Origin: Couchioplanes caeruleus
GTDB lineage: Bacteria > Actinomycetota > Actinomycetes > Mycobacteriales > Micromonosporaceae
Reading direction: 5' to 3'
Assembly: GCF_023499255.1 (NCBI RefSeq)
Contig: NZ_CP092183.1
Span: forward strand, 4,026,501 to 4,090,500
Length of the DNA stretch: 64,000 nt
Part shown: positions 45,800 to 55,478 of the stretch, piece by piece
Position numbering within the stretch: position 1 is the first letter of the stretch
Layout of the letters: every line of letters begins with the position of its first letter
Notes under the pieces: generated by a model
The model's input: the letters and a program-made list of their open reading frames with translations, nothing else
Told to the model about the DNA's origin: nothing
The model's database searches: none
Made by a program: the position numbers and the translations under genes

Positions 45800-46925
45800 C
45801 GTACAGCCGGCCGCCCGCGACCACGACGTGCCGGGTCGCCGTGCCGAACGGGCGGATCGTCGTCCCGCTCGTCGGCGCGAGGATCAGCAGCGACGTGCCG
45901 CTGGTGGCGTAGAGCAGGCCGCCCGCGCGCACCAGGTTCCCCGGCGTCGCCAGCTTCCGGGTCCACAGCAGCTTGCCGTTCCCCGGGCCGTACGCGTTGA
46001 TCCGCCCGGCCGAGGCGACGTAGACCCGCCGGCCGTCGGTGGCCAGGTCACCCGACTCGTTCTTGACCGTCCACAGTGTCTTGCCGCTGCCGGTGGCCAG
46101 CGCGCGCAGGCCCGGCGTCCCGGAGACGTAGAACTGGGCGCGGGCCGGATCCGCCGCGCTCGCCGAGTAGCGCAGGCCGGTCATCCACGGCCCCGTGCCC
46201 GTGGTGATGGACACCGCCTCGGTGTACGCGGTGCGCGTGCCGGCCAGCAGGATGCGCCCGCCCGACGACACCGGCCCGGCGAGGACGGCGTTCGTCCGGC
46301 TCCACAGCGACGCGCCGTCGGACAGCCGGAACGCCTCGACCCCGTACTCCTCGCCGTCGCAGGTCCCGCAGAAGCCGGACACGGCCACCGTGCCGGCGTC
46401 GACGACCACGGTGTCGGTCGTCCACCACGTGAGGCTGCTCCACCGTTCGGCGCCCGTGGCGGCGTCGAGCGCGATGACGTTGCTGTCGTAGCTGCTGTTC
46501 GAGAAACAGTTGATGTCCGTGACCACGACCGTGCCGCCGGCCACGGCCAGCCCGGTCGCCTCCAGATATCCGGCGGTGTACACCCACAGCCGCTTGCCGG
46601 TCTTCGTGTCGTACGCGCCGACCCCGTTGCCGTCGGGCTCCAGCACGAACATCCGGCCGCCCACGACGACGGGGGCGACCGGGTCCAGCGGGCAGCTGTC
46701 CGGCCCGGCCTTCGGGGTGACGGTCCAGCGGGTCTTGAGCTTGCCCACGGTCGACGAGTTGATCACCGACTCGGCCGGGTTGTACGACGTGTGACCGGGA
46801 CCGTAGCCGTCCTGCGCCCAGTTCGCCGCCGGCGCGGCGGCGGGGGAGGGTGACGAGGGCAGGACGAGGCCGGCGAGGACGGTCGCCAGGGCGAGGCCGA
46901 GGCGGCCGGTTCGGGTGAGCTGCAT
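45762..46925 (-). CDS. Secreted PQQ-like beta-propeller protein
   Basis: ATG 46925 (or GTG 46931) gives about 387 residues. A signal peptide ends near SPAAA. Repeated blades follow: GNGVGAYDTKTGKRLWVYTA, NVIALDAATGAERWSS, ALATGSGKTLWTVKNESGDL and INAYGPGNGKLLWTRKL. These are the PQQ_2/Pyrrolo-quinoline quinone-like seven- or eight-bladed propeller. There are no obvious PQQ-binding dehydrogenase residues, so it is more likely a structural or binding protein. CFSNSSYDS and GFCGTCDGEE suggest disulfides. Confidence 0.85.
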   Translation of the reverse strand: MQLTRTGRLGLALATVLAGLVLPSSPSPAAAPAANWAQDGYGPGHTSYNPAESVINSSTVGKLKTRWTVTPKAGPDSCPLDPVAPVVVGGRMFVLEPDGNGVGAYDTKTGKRLWVYTAGYLEATGLAVAGGTVVVTDINCFSNSSYDSNVIALDAATGAERWSSLTWWTTDTVVVDAGTVAVSGFCGTCDGEEYGVEAFRLSDGASLWSRTNAVLAGPVSSGGRILLAGTRTAYTEAVSITTGTGPWMTGLRYSASAADPARAQFYVSGTPGLRALATGSGKTLWTVKNESGDLATDGRRVYVASAGRINAYGPGNGKLLWTRKLATPGNLVRAGGLLYATSGTSLLILAPTSGTTIRPFGTATRHVVVAGGRLYVTNGRTVRAYTP

Positions 46926-47052
46926 GGTCACGATCGTCGGTAAAGATCACCACGCGCGGGCCGGGTTGCCCGGCCCGGCGCGAGATTCGCCCGATCGGGG
47001 TCGGCCTGCCGGTGGACCGGCCGGGAGACGGTCGGCTGCGGCGGGGCGTGCG

Positions 47053-47691
47053 TCAGCTGACCAGGCGGCGTTCCCAGGCCCAGGCGGCGATCTCCACCCG
47101 GTTGCGGGCGCCCAGCTTGGTCTGCACGCTGCCCAGGTGGGTCTTGACCGTACCCACCGAGATGAACAGCTGCGTCGCGATCTCGGCGTTGGTGAGCCCG
47201 CGGGCGGCCAGCTTCACCACGTCCAGCTCGCGCGGGGACAGGCCGCCGTCGTCGTCGCTCGGCGCCGGCGGGGAGAGGTGCTCGAGCAGGCGTACGGTGA
47301 TCGACGGGCTGATCAGCGCGTCGCCGGAGACCGCCGCCCGGACCGCCTCCACCAGCAGCGCCGGGCCGGAGTCCTTGAGCAGGAAGCCGGCCGCGCCGTT
47401 GCGCAGCGCCTGGTGCACGTACTCGTCGAGGTCGAAGGTCGTCACCACGACCACCTTCATCGGGTCCGCGACGCCCGGGCCGGCCAGCAGCCGCAACGCC
47501 TCCAGGCCGTCCATGCGCGGCATGCGGATGTCGAACAGCGCCACGTCCGGCTTCAGCTTGCGCGCCATCGCGACCGCCTCGACACCGTCGGCCGCCTCGC
47601 CGACCAGCTCCATGTCGGGCTGCGCACCGATGATCATGCCGAAGCCGGTGCGTACCATCGCCTGATCGTCGGCGATCATCACGCGGATCAC
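47053..47691 (-). CDS. NarL/FixJ-family response regulator
   Basis: GTG 47691, overlapping the kinase stop as GTGA, gives 212 residues. The receiver has MIADDQAMVRTGF and the phosphoacceptor in VALFDIRMPRMDGLEALRLL. The LuxR HTH has LSPRELDVVKLAARGLTNAE and ISVGTVKTHLGSVQTKLGAR. It is the partner of the overlapping kinase and probable activator of the divergent ABC exporter genes. Confidence 0.94.
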   Translation of the reverse strand: MIRVMIADDQAMVRTGFGMIIGAQPDMELVGEAADGVEAVAMARKLKPDVALFDIRMPRMDGLEALRLLAGPGVADPMKVVVVTTFDLDEYVHQALRNGAAGFLLKDSGPALLVEAVRAAVSGDALISPSITVRLLEHLSPPAPSDDDGGLSPRELDVVKLAARGLTNAEIATQLFISVGTVKTHLGSVQTKLGARNRVEIAAWAWERRLVS

Positions 47692-48860
47692 CGCGTCACC
47701 TCCTGGTCGAGCGGCAGGGCCGCGTCGACCACCCAGCCGCCGTCGATGCCCGGCCCGGCGGTGATGCGCCCGCCGACCGCGCGGACCCGCTCCTGCAGGC
47801 CCACGAGACCGTACCCCGGCGCCTCCCGCGGCGCCGCGGCCTTGGGCGGCAAACCGTCGTTCGCGACCCGGACCAGCAGCCAGTCGGGCGTACGCCGGAT
47901 CCAGACGTCCGCGACCCGGACGCCCTGCGCGTGCCGCCGGATGTTCGTCAGCGCCTCCATCACCACCCGGTACGCCGACGTGGACACCTCGACGGGCACC
48001 CCCGCCGTGCTGCCGTCCACGTGCAGGCGGGCGAGCGGGCCCCCGGAGTTGGTGAACTGCTCCAGCAGCGGCGCGAGCTCGTCGACGCCGGCCAGCGGGG
48101 TGAGCGGGGCGTCCGGCGACGCGTTCGGGTCCCGCAGGACACCGACCATCCGCCGCATCGAGGCCATCGTCTCCGCGCCGGCCGTCTCGATCTGCTCCAG
48201 CGCGATCAGGGCCCGCTTGGGGTCCTGCTCGGCGATGAACCGGGCGCCCTGCGCCTGTACGACGATGCCGGTGACGTGGTGGGCGATGAAGTCGTGCAGG
48301 TCGCGGGCGAACTCGGCGCGTTGCTCGGCGCGGACGGCGTCCATCGCCCGGTGCCGGGTCGACTCGATCATCCGCAGGTACACGCCGGCGCCGATGACCG
48401 CCGTGCCGGCCAGGCCCTGCACCAGGCCGGCGATGACCATCTCGTAGTCGGCGCCGCTGCGCAGCGGGAGGAAGCCCAGCGCCATCCCGAGCGCCAGCAC
48501 CGCGCCCACCGCCCACTGCGGGTCGCCCCGGCGGCAGACGACGAACAGCACGCCCATCAGCCCGACCGTCTCGGCGAGGCCCCAGCTGCCGTTGCTGTAC
48601 CCGGATGCGGACGCGGCGACCACCACGGTGAGGAACAGTGAGCAGACGGCGAGGACCAGCGCGGTCCGGGGCAGGCGTTTGGAGCCCTGGCGGTGCCGGG
48701 GCAGCCACACCGCGGCCGTGGCGATCGCCATGGGCACGCGCAGCAGCACCAGCGCACCGTCCGCCATGCCGGACGCGAGGTCGAAGAGGCCGATGCACGC
48801 CATGACGAACAGGGCGGCGAACTGGGCGAGGCGGAACAGCAGGTCGCGTTGCGTCAACAT
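47688..48860 (-). CDS. NarL-type sensor histidine kinase
   Basis: ATG 48860 gives 390 residues. Five to six transmembrane helices occupy residues 8-165 with short loops, an intramembrane-sensing type. The HisKA_3 box is EFARDLHDFIAHHVTGIVVQ, the N box YRVVMEALTNIRRHAQ and the G box GYGLVGLQERV. Divergent orientation to the ABC ATPase-FtsX permease genes is the usual layout of envelope-stress or antimicrobial-peptide detoxification modules in actinobacteria. Confidence 0.93.
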   Translation of the reverse strand: MLTQRDLLFRLAQFAALFVMACIGLFDLASGMADGALVLLRVPMAIATAAVWLPRHRQGSKRLPRTALVLAVCSLFLTVVVAASASGYSNGSWGLAETVGLMGVLFVVCRRGDPQWAVGAVLALGMALGFLPLRSGADYEMVIAGLVQGLAGTAVIGAGVYLRMIESTRHRAMDAVRAEQRAEFARDLHDFIAHHVTGIVVQAQGARFIAEQDPKRALIALEQIETAGAETMASMRRMVGVLRDPNASPDAPLTPLAGVDELAPLLEQFTNSGGPLARLHVDGSTAGVPVEVSTSAYRVVMEALTNIRRHAQGVRVADVWIRRTPDWLLVRVANDGLPPKAAAPREAPGYGLVGLQERVRAVGGRITAGPGIDGGWVVDAALPLDQEVTR

Positions 48861-49016
48861 CGTGCCTCGAGCGTAATGCCTGCTCCCGGGGCTCCCATCG
48901 GCCGAAAGGCAGATCCGCGCCGCGCGCCGTCCCCCGCTGGGGACCGATGTGGGGCGGGCCCGGTCTGCCGCAGGATTCTCAGCGTTCCCACAGATCCACA
49001 TCCCGGAGGCAAACCG

Positions 49017-49808
49017 ATGTACCCGCAGTCCCCGGCCGTCGTGCCGACGACCCCCGCCGGCGCCGGCCCGGACGAGCGCATGACCGCCGTGGCGGCCGTG
49101 GACCTCGTCAAGGTGTACGGCGCCGGCGACACCGCCGTACGCGCCCTCGACGGCGTCACGGTCGGCTTCACCCGCGCCCAGTTCACCGCGATCATGGGCC
49201 CGTCCGGCTCCGGCAAGTCGACGCTCATGCACTGCCTCGCCGGCCTCGACAAGGCCACCTCCGGGCACGCCATGCTCGGCGGCACCGACCTGACCGTGCA
49301 GCCCGACAAGGTGCTGACGAAGGTACGCCGCGAGCGGATCGGCTTCGTCTTCCAGTCGTTCAACCTGCTGCCGCAGCTGACCGCCGAGCAGAACATCACG
49401 CTGCCGCTCGACCTGGCCGGCCGGACCGCCGAGCGCGGGCTGCTCGCCCACCTCACCGACGTGCTCGGCCTGACCGGGCGGCTCACCCACCGCCCCAGCG
49501 AGCTCTCCGGCGGCCAGCAGCAGCGCGTCGCCCTGGCCCGCGCGCTGGTCTCGCGGCCCGAGGTCGTCTTCGCCGACGAGCCGACCGGCAACCTGGACTC
49601 GCGCTCCGGCGCCGAGGTGCTGTCGTTCCTGCGCAACTCGGTGCGCGACCTCGGCCAGACCATCGTGATGGTCACCCACGACCCGGGTGCCGCGGCGTAC
49701 GCCGACCGGGTGGTCCTGCTCGCCGACGGCCGCATCGCCGGCGAGATCGACAACCCGGACCGCGCCTCCGTGACCGAGGCCCTGCAGCACCTGGGGAGCC
49801 ACCAGTGA
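49017..49808 (+). CDS. ABC transporter ATP-binding protein (MacB/LolD type)
   Basis: ATG 49017, 7 nt after ggagg, gives 263 residues. Walker A is MGPSGSGKST, the signature LSGGQQQRVALARAL, Walker B VVFADEPTGNLDSRSG and the switch His in VMVTHDP. FQSFNLLPQLTAEQNITLPL is typical of the MacB/LolD/BceA group. The stop overlaps the permease start as GTGA. With the permease it forms a mechanotransmission-type exporter complex rather than an importer. Confidence 0.96.
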   Translation: MYPQSPAVVPTTPAGAGPDERMTAVAAVDLVKVYGAGDTAVRALDGVTVGFTRAQFTAIMGPSGSGKSTLMHCLAGLDKATSGHAMLGGTDLTVQPDKVLTKVRRERIGFVFQSFNLLPQLTAEQNITLPLDLAGRTAERGLLAHLTDVLGLTGRLTHRPSELSGGQQQRVALARALVSRPEVVFADEPTGNLDSRSGAEVLSFLRNSVRDLGQTIVMVTHDPGAAAYADRVVLLADGRIAGEIDNPDRASVTEALQHLGSHQ

Positions 49809-52360
49809 GCGTGCTGCGCACCCAGCTCGCCGGAGCCGCGCGGCGGCCCTCCCGGCTGCTGCTCACCGGCCTGGCGGTGCTCGTCGCGTCCTTCGTGGTC
49901 TACGCGACCGTCCTGGCCCGCGACATCACCAAGGCCACCGTGCTGGACGGCCTCAGCGGCACCCCGGCCGCGGTCGACCTCGCCGTGGGCAGCGACCCGG
50001 ACGGCGGCTCGGCGCTGATCACCACGGGTGACCTCGCCAAGCTGAAGGCGCTGCCCGGTGTCGCCGAGGCGGTCGGGCGGGTCGAGGCCGGCGGCGACGT
50101 CGGCGGGCAGTACCTGAGCGTCGTCGCCGACCCCGGCAGCGGTCCGCTGTCGACCGTGCACGTCAGCCAGGGCGCCTTCCCGTCGGCACCCGGCGAAGTC
50201 GCCGTGACCCCGCGGACGGCGGACCGGATGGGCCTGCCCGTGGGGTCCACGGTCAGCATGACGACCGCCTGGGACGACAAGGGCAAGCCCACCAAGCACC
50301 AGACGGTCAAGGTCGTCGGGATCGTCGAGACGTCGGCCGACTACGGCTTCTCCGGGTACGCGCCGCAGAGTTCGGTGACCGCGCTCTCCGGCGGGAACCA
50401 GCTGAACCAGATCGACCTGCGGCTGGACCCCGGCGCCGACCTCGACTCGGTGCGCGCCGCCGCGGAGAACCTCATCGCCGCCGGACCCGCGCCCAAGGAC
50501 GGCCTGGAGCGGCCGACGGTGTCCACCGGTGCCGACATCCGCCACCGGGAGGCGCTCTCGGCGGTCTCCGACCTGGACCAGATCTTCATCGCGGTCGGGA
50601 TGTTCGTCGCGATCGCGGTGGTCGCCGCGGCCCTGGTCGCCACCTCCACGTTCCGCATCGTCTTCGCCCAGCGGATGCGCCAGCTGGCGCTGCTGCGGGC
50701 GGTCGGCGCGGGCCGGGGCGCGCTGTGGCGGGCGCTGGCCGTCGAGGGTGCCGTGATCGGGTTCGTGGTCGGCGCGGTCGGGGTGCTCGGTGCGCTCGCG
50801 GTCGGGCACGCCGTACCGCCGCTGCTGCGCGCCTTCGACATCGACATCGCCTCCCCGGGCTTCCCGCTGATGCCCGCGCTCGGTGTCGTTCTACTGTCGA
50901 CCGTCATCACCGTGCTGGCCGTGGTGGCCCCGGCGTTCACGGCCGCCAAGGTGGCGCCGCTGGAGGCGCTGCGCGCGGCGAGCACCACCGCGGGCCGCAA
51001 GGACATCGGCAAGCTGCGCGCCGCGTTCGGCATCCTGCTCGCCGTCGTCGCCGGCCTGGCCGCGGCGTTCGTGGTGATGAACCTGCCGGGCCGGGACACG
51101 AAGAACTACGACCCCGCGCCCATGCTGCTCACCACCATCGCCTCGGGCGCGCTCGCGTTCTTCGCGCTGATGGCGCTCGGCCCGGTGCTGGTCCGTCCGG
51201 TCCTGGCCACGGTCGGCTGGCCGGTCCGCCGGCTCGGCCCCCTCGGGCGCCTCGCCGTCGGCGGTGTCGGCGGCGCTCCCCGGCGCGCGGCCGCGGTGTC
51301 GGTCGTCGTGGCCCTGGGCGTCACGCTCATCGCCGGTGTGGTCGTGACCGGCGCGTCCGTGCGGGTACTGGCCGACCGGCAGATGGCCACCTCGGTGCCG
51401 GCGGACTACGAGCTCACCAGCAACGGCGACGGCCAGGTCCCCGCCGCGGTGGTGGAGCAGGCGAAGGCGAGTCCCGACCTGACACACGTGACACCGTACC
51501 GCCGGCTGCCCGAGGTCCTGGTCGGCGGCGGCCAGACCCAGCTGCAGGCGTCCGACCTGGACATGGAGGCGCTGCCCACGCTGTCGAAGATCGACGTCGA
51601 AGCGGGCTCGCTGGCCGCGATCGGGCCCGGCAAGGTCGCCCTCTCCGGCTACGCGGCGGAGGACACCGGCCTGGGCGTGGGCGACACCGCGACGCTGACC
51701 GCCGGCAAGAAGAAGGTGCAGGTCCAGATCGTGGCGACGCTGCCCGACTCGGGGCCGCTGCAGTCCGACATCCTGGCGGATCCGGCCGACCTGACGAAGC
51801 TCGGCGCGCCGGCCACCGTCGCCGGGCTGCTCGCCGACGCGGCCAAGGCCGGCGAGGACGGGCGTACGGCCGGGCAGAAGGCCATGCAGCAGCTGACCCA
51901 GGGGCGTACCGGGCTGGGCGTGGAGGTGCTCGCCGACCAGCGCGACGAGGCCAACGCGGTGCTCAACGGCGTCCTGGCCGTGGTCCTCGGGCTGATCGGC
52001 CTCACCGTGCTCATCGCGGTCGTCGGCGTCGGCACCACGACCGCGCTGTCCGTGGTCGAGCGGGTCCGCGAATCCGGCCTGCTGCGCGCGGTCGGGCTCT
52101 CCCGTGGCGGCCTGCGGGCCATGCTCACCGCCGAGTCCAGCCTGTACGGCGTCATCGGCGCGACGATCGGCGTGCTGCTCGGCGTCCCGTACGCCTGGCT
52201 GTTCCTCAAGGCGCTCGGGGTGAACGCCCCGCTGGAGCTGCCGGCCGGTCAGCTGATCGGGGTCTTCGCCGCGCTGGTGCTGTTCACGGCCCTGGCCGGG
52301 GTGCTCCCCGCCCGCCGGGCCGCCAAGGTGAGCCCGGTGGCCGCGCTCGCCACCGACTGA
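49805..52360 (+). CDS. FtsX-family ABC transporter permease
   Basis: GTG 49805 gives 851 residues. An N-terminal helix (residues 18-38) and two FtsX domains are seen, each with a helix trio (about 265-400 and 720-845) and a large extracellular MacB_PCD-like part between. The repeated VFAQRMRQLALLRAVGAGRG and VVERVRESGLLRAVGLSRGG are the coupling motifs of this family. PARRAAKVSPVAALA closes the protein. It works with the overlapping ATPase. The cargo is unknown; lipoproteins, peptides or antibiotics are usual. Confidence 0.95.
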   Translation: MSVLRTQLAGAARRPSRLLLTGLAVLVASFVVYATVLARDITKATVLDGLSGTPAAVDLAVGSDPDGGSALITTGDLAKLKALPGVAEAVGRVEAGGDVGGQYLSVVADPGSGPLSTVHVSQGAFPSAPGEVAVTPRTADRMGLPVGSTVSMTTAWDDKGKPTKHQTVKVVGIVETSADYGFSGYAPQSSVTALSGGNQLNQIDLRLDPGADLDSVRAAAENLIAAGPAPKDGLERPTVSTGADIRHREALSAVSDLDQIFIAVGMFVAIAVVAAALVATSTFRIVFAQRMRQLALLRAVGAGRGALWRALAVEGAVIGFVVGAVGVLGALAVGHAVPPLLRAFDIDIASPGFPLMPALGVVLLSTVITVLAVVAPAFTAAKVAPLEALRAASTTAGRKDIGKLRAAFGILLAVVAGLAAAFVVMNLPGRDTKNYDPAPMLLTTIASGALAFFALMALGPVLVRPVLATVGWPVRRLGPLGRLAVGGVGGAPRRAAAVSVVVALGVTLIAGVVVTGASVRVLADRQMATSVPADYELTSNGDGQVPAAVVEQAKASPDLTHVTPYRRLPEVLVGGGQTQLQASDLDMEALPTLSKIDVEAGSLAAIGPGKVALSGYAAEDTGLGVGDTATLTAGKKKVQVQIVATLPDSGPLQSDILADPADLTKLGAPATVAGLLADAAKAGEDGRTAGQKAMQQLTQGRTGLGVEVLADQRDEANAVLNGVLAVVLGLIGLTVLIAVVGVGTTTALSVVERVRESGLLRAVGLSRGGLRAMLTAESSLYGVIGATIGVLLGVPYAWLFLKALGVNAPLELPAGQLIGVFAALVLFTALAGVLPARRAAKVSPVAALATD

Positions 52361-52375
52361 GCACGGTACGACCGC

Positions 52376-52408
52376 GATCCCGGGCAGTGCCCCTCGCTGC
52401 CCGGGATC
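52376..52408 (+). terminator. Terminator after the ABC exporter operon
   Basis: A perfect 12-bp stem, gatcccgggcag and its complement, has a 9-nt loop and lies 16 nt past the permease stop. It faces the end of the converging chemosensory operon and may serve both. Confidence 0.85.
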
Positions 52409-52449
52409 CGCGCGTCCGGCCTCCGGTCACCGCAACGCCGTGACGGCGG

Positions 52450-54402
52450 CTAACGCGCCCGCCCCTCCGGCGGAAGGGTGAACCAGAACATCGCGCCCTC
52501 GCCCTCGTGGCCCTCCGCGTGGATCTCGCCGCCGTGGCGTTCCACCGCCCGGTGCACGGTGGTCAGGCCGATACCCGTGCCCGGGAAGTCGGCGGTGCTG
52601 TGCAGGCGGGCGAACGGGCGGAACAGCTCGCCCGCCTTGCCCTCGGGGAAGCCCGCCCCGTTGTCGCGGATGAAGTACCGCACGTCCTCGCCGGAGCCCG
52701 TCCAGCCGACCTCGACGACCGGCTCCTCGACCCTGCGGGTGAACTTGCAGGCGTTGGTGACGAGGTTCTCGAGGATGACGCGGATGAGGCCCTCGTCGGC
52801 GTCCGCGGTCATCGCCTCGGTCACCGAGAAGCGGATCTTGCGGCCGGGCTCGCGGGCCTCCACCTCGCGGATCACCTGCCACGCCGTCTCGGTCAGGTCG
52901 AGGCGGTTCCGGCGCAGCTCCCCGCGGCTGGACCGGGCCAGGATCAGCAGCGACTCCACCAGGTCCGCCATGCGCCCGGCCGCGGCGTGGATGCGTTCGA
53001 CGCGGTGCCGGGTCTGCTCGCCCAGCGGCTCGTCCTCGTCCAGGATGGTCTCGGCGTAGCTGCTGATGATCTGCAGCGGCCCGCGCAGGTCGTGCGACAC
53101 CGAGCCGCTGAACGCCTCCAGCTCGCGGTTGCGCCACTCCAGCTCCTCGACGAGCGCCGCCCGCGTCTCGGCGAGCTGCCGCGCGGCCCGCTCGCCCGCC
53201 GCGTCCAGCTCGCGGCGCATGAGCTCCTCGCGGATGCGCCGGCTCTCGTCCAGCGACTGCTTGCGGCGGATCTGGGCGCGTACGTGAGCCCGCAGCGTCT
53301 CCGCCCCGTCGGCCGCGCGGACGTAGTCGTCGGCGCCCGCCGCCAGGCACTCCAGCAGCGCGTCGTCCCGGTCGCCGGTCATCACCAGCGGGGTGTCGCG
53401 GATCTGCGGCACCTCCTTGATCCGCGCGCAGGTCTCGTGCGCGCCGTCGCCCAGGCCGAGCACGATGCAGTCGACCGGCTGGGCGGCGAGCAGGTCCAGG
53501 GCCTCGTCCGGGCCGGTGGCCGCGACGACGTCGTACCCGTCGGTGCGCAGCACGTCGCCCCACTCCTCGAGCCGGGTCCGCTCCGCCGACACCGCGAGGA
53601 CCTTGCCCGGCCCGTGCAGGCTGCCGATCCCCTCGATGGGCAGCTGGTCGGCGCTGGTCCGCAGCACCGCGGCCAGCTTGGCCAGCACGACGGCGAGGTC
53701 CTGCTGCTTGCGGACGAACGCGTCGGCGCCCGCCTCCAGCATCTGCACCTCGGTCGCGTAGTCGTCCGAGGCGGTCATCAGCAGGCAGGGGGTGTCGCGC
53801 AGCGCCGGGTCCAGCCGCATCCGCCGGATCACCGTCGCGCCGTCGATGCCCGGCATGACCCCGTCCACGATCACCGCCTGCGGGCGCCGGTCCGCCGCCG
53901 TGCGCAGGCCCTCCTCGCCGGAGGCCGCGGTGAGCACGGCGTACCCCTCGGGCTCCAGCAGCTGCCGCAGCCGCTCCCGGAACGTGACGCTGTCGTCGAT
54001 CACCAGGACGGTGGTCTGCGGATCCGCTGCGTGGGCCTCGCCCAGCAGCTGCCGCGAGCGCGCGACGACGTACCCGGAGTCGTACGGCTTGCCGACGTAC
54101 TCGTCGGCACCGGTGCGCAGCCCGAGGAGCCGGTCGGCGACGTCCGCCTCGCTGGACAGCAGCACCGTCGGGGTGTGCTCGCGCCCCGGCAGCGACCGCA
54201 GCTCGCGCAGCAGGTCCACGCCGTCGGCGTCGGGCAGCATCACGTCGAGCACCGCGACGTCGAAGTCGGCCTCGCGGAACGCCCGCCGGGCCTGCTCGCC
54301 GGTGGCGCAGAGCACCGTGGTGAACCCGTCGCCCTCGAACGCCTCGTGCAGGTCCATGCGGACGGTGAGGCTGTCGTCCACGATCAGCACGGCCGGGCTC
54401 AT
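52450..54402 (-). CDS. Hybrid kinase: three receiver domains followed by HisKA-HATPase
   Basis: ATG 54402 gives 650 residues. Receiver 1 (residues 4-120) has AVLDVMLPDADG. Receiver 2 (about 128-245) has IVDGVMPGIDG. Receiver 3 (about 262-375) reads CIVLGLGDGAHE where the phosphoacceptor Asp should be, so it is degenerate. A coiled coil leads to the HisKA box FSGSVSHDLRGPLQIISSYA and a HATPase with NLVTNACKFTR and GTGIGLTTVHRAVERHGG. No membrane segment is present. Its start overlaps the cheB stop, so it is the last gene of the chemosensory operon, where Wsp operons carry the GGDEF regulator WspR. Confidence 0.92.
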   Translation of the reverse strand: MSPAVLIVDDSLTVRMDLHEAFEGDGFTTVLCATGEQARRAFREADFDVAVLDVMLPDADGVDLLRELRSLPGREHTPTVLLSSEADVADRLLGLRTGADEYVGKPYDSGYVVARSRQLLGEAHAADPQTTVLVIDDSVTFRERLRQLLEPEGYAVLTAASGEEGLRTAADRRPQAVIVDGVMPGIDGATVIRRMRLDPALRDTPCLLMTASDDYATEVQMLEAGADAFVRKQQDLAVVLAKLAAVLRTSADQLPIEGIGSLHGPGKVLAVSAERTRLEEWGDVLRTDGYDVVAATGPDEALDLLAAQPVDCIVLGLGDGAHETCARIKEVPQIRDTPLVMTGDRDDALLECLAAGADDYVRAADGAETLRAHVRAQIRRKQSLDESRRIREELMRRELDAAGERAARQLAETRAALVEELEWRNRELEAFSGSVSHDLRGPLQIISSYAETILDEDEPLGEQTRHRVERIHAAAGRMADLVESLLILARSSRGELRRNRLDLTETAWQVIREVEAREPGRKIRFSVTEAMTADADEGLIRVILENLVTNACKFTRRVEEPVVEVGWTGSGEDVRYFIRDNGAGFPEGKAGELFRPFARLHSTADFPGTGIGLTTVHRAVERHGGEIHAEGHEGEGAMFWFTLPPEGRAR

Positions 54403-55478
54403 CGGCGGGCCCCCGTCCGGGCGAGCTCCGCCAGCCGCCCCGCGATCCGCGCCGGGGGCAGGACGTAGGCGGCGGCGCCGAGCAGGGCGGCCTCGCGCGG
54501 CATTCCGTACACGATGCAGCTGGCCTCGTCCTGGGCGAAGGTGACGCCGCCGTGCGAGCGGATCCGCAGCAGCCCGCCTGCGCCGTCGCGGCCCATGCCG
54601 GTCAGCAGGCAGCCGGCGGCGGACGAGCCGTACTCCGCGGCGACGGACTCGAACAGCACGTCGACCGAGGGCCGGCACGAGTGGCGCGGCGGGGCGTTGC
54701 TGAGCCGGACCAGGCCGTCGCCCACGTACATGTGCCGGTCGGGCGGGGCGAGCAGGACCCGCCCGGCGAGCCCGCGGACGCGCGTCCCGTCCCGGGCGTA
54801 CGCGACGTCGCGCCCGGTCTGCCCGGCGAGCCAGTCGGAGAAGGCGACCGCGAACGGCTCGCTCGCCGCGATGTGCTGCACGCACAGCACCGGGGCGGCG
54901 AAGTCCGCCGGCAAGGCGCGCAGCAGCTCGGTGAGCGCGCCGGGACCGCCGGTGGACGCCCCGACCGCCACGAGGCGCAGCGCGGCGTCGCCACCGGCCA
55001 CGGGCGACGCCGGCGATGCCTGCGCCGCGGGACGCGGCTGGTCGGCGCGGTGCCGCCCGTCGAGCCGCGCCCGTGGGTGGGTGATCACCCTGATCCGCGA
55101 GACCAGGCGGACGGCCGAGCACAACCGTCGCGCCCAGCCGGCGTCCGACGCGTCGCCGCGCGGCTTCTCGAGCACGTCGACCGCCCCCGCGGCCAGCGCG
55201 TTGTACGTGGTGAACAGCTCCTGCCGGTCGGCCGAGGACACCACGAGGATCGGGGTGGGGAACTCCGCCATGATGTGCTCGGTGGCGACCAGCCCGCTCA
55301 TCGTGGGCAGCATCATGTCCATCGTGACCACGTCCGGGCGCAGCCGGCCGACCATCTCGACCGCCTGGGCGCCGTCCACGGCCTCGCCCACCACCTGCAG
55401 CTCCGGGTCGCTCGCGAGCGACTCCCGCAGGTGGTGGCGCATGGTCGCGGAGTCCTCGACGACCAGGACGCGGATCAT
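54399..55478 (-). CDS. cheB: CheB-type chemoreceptor methylesterase
   Basis: ATG 55478 gives 359 residues. An N-terminal receiver (VVEDSATMRHHL, phosphoacceptor in VVTMDMMLPTMSGLVA) is joined by a linker to the methylesterase domain. That has GASTGGP with the nucleophile Ser, the His in CVQHIA and the Asp in LLTGMGRDGAGGL. It removes methyl groups from the receptor encoded in the same operon and opposes the CheR product. Both ends overlap neighbouring genes by 4 nt. Confidence 0.95.
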   Translation of the reverse strand: MIRVLVVEDSATMRHHLRESLASDPELQVVGEAVDGAQAVEMVGRLRPDVVTMDMMLPTMSGLVATEHIMAEFPTPILVVSSADRQELFTTYNALAAGAVDVLEKPRGDASDAGWARRLCSAVRLVSRIRVITHPRARLDGRHRADQPRPAAQASPASPVAGGDAALRLVAVGASTGGPGALTELLRALPADFAAPVLCVQHIAASEPFAVAFSDWLAGQTGRDVAYARDGTRVRGLAGRVLLAPPDRHMYVGDGLVRLSNAPPRHSCRPSVDVLFESVAAEYGSSAAGCLLTGMGRDGAGGLLRIRSHGGVTFAQDEASCIVYGMPREAALLGAAAYVLPPARIAGRLAELARTGARR

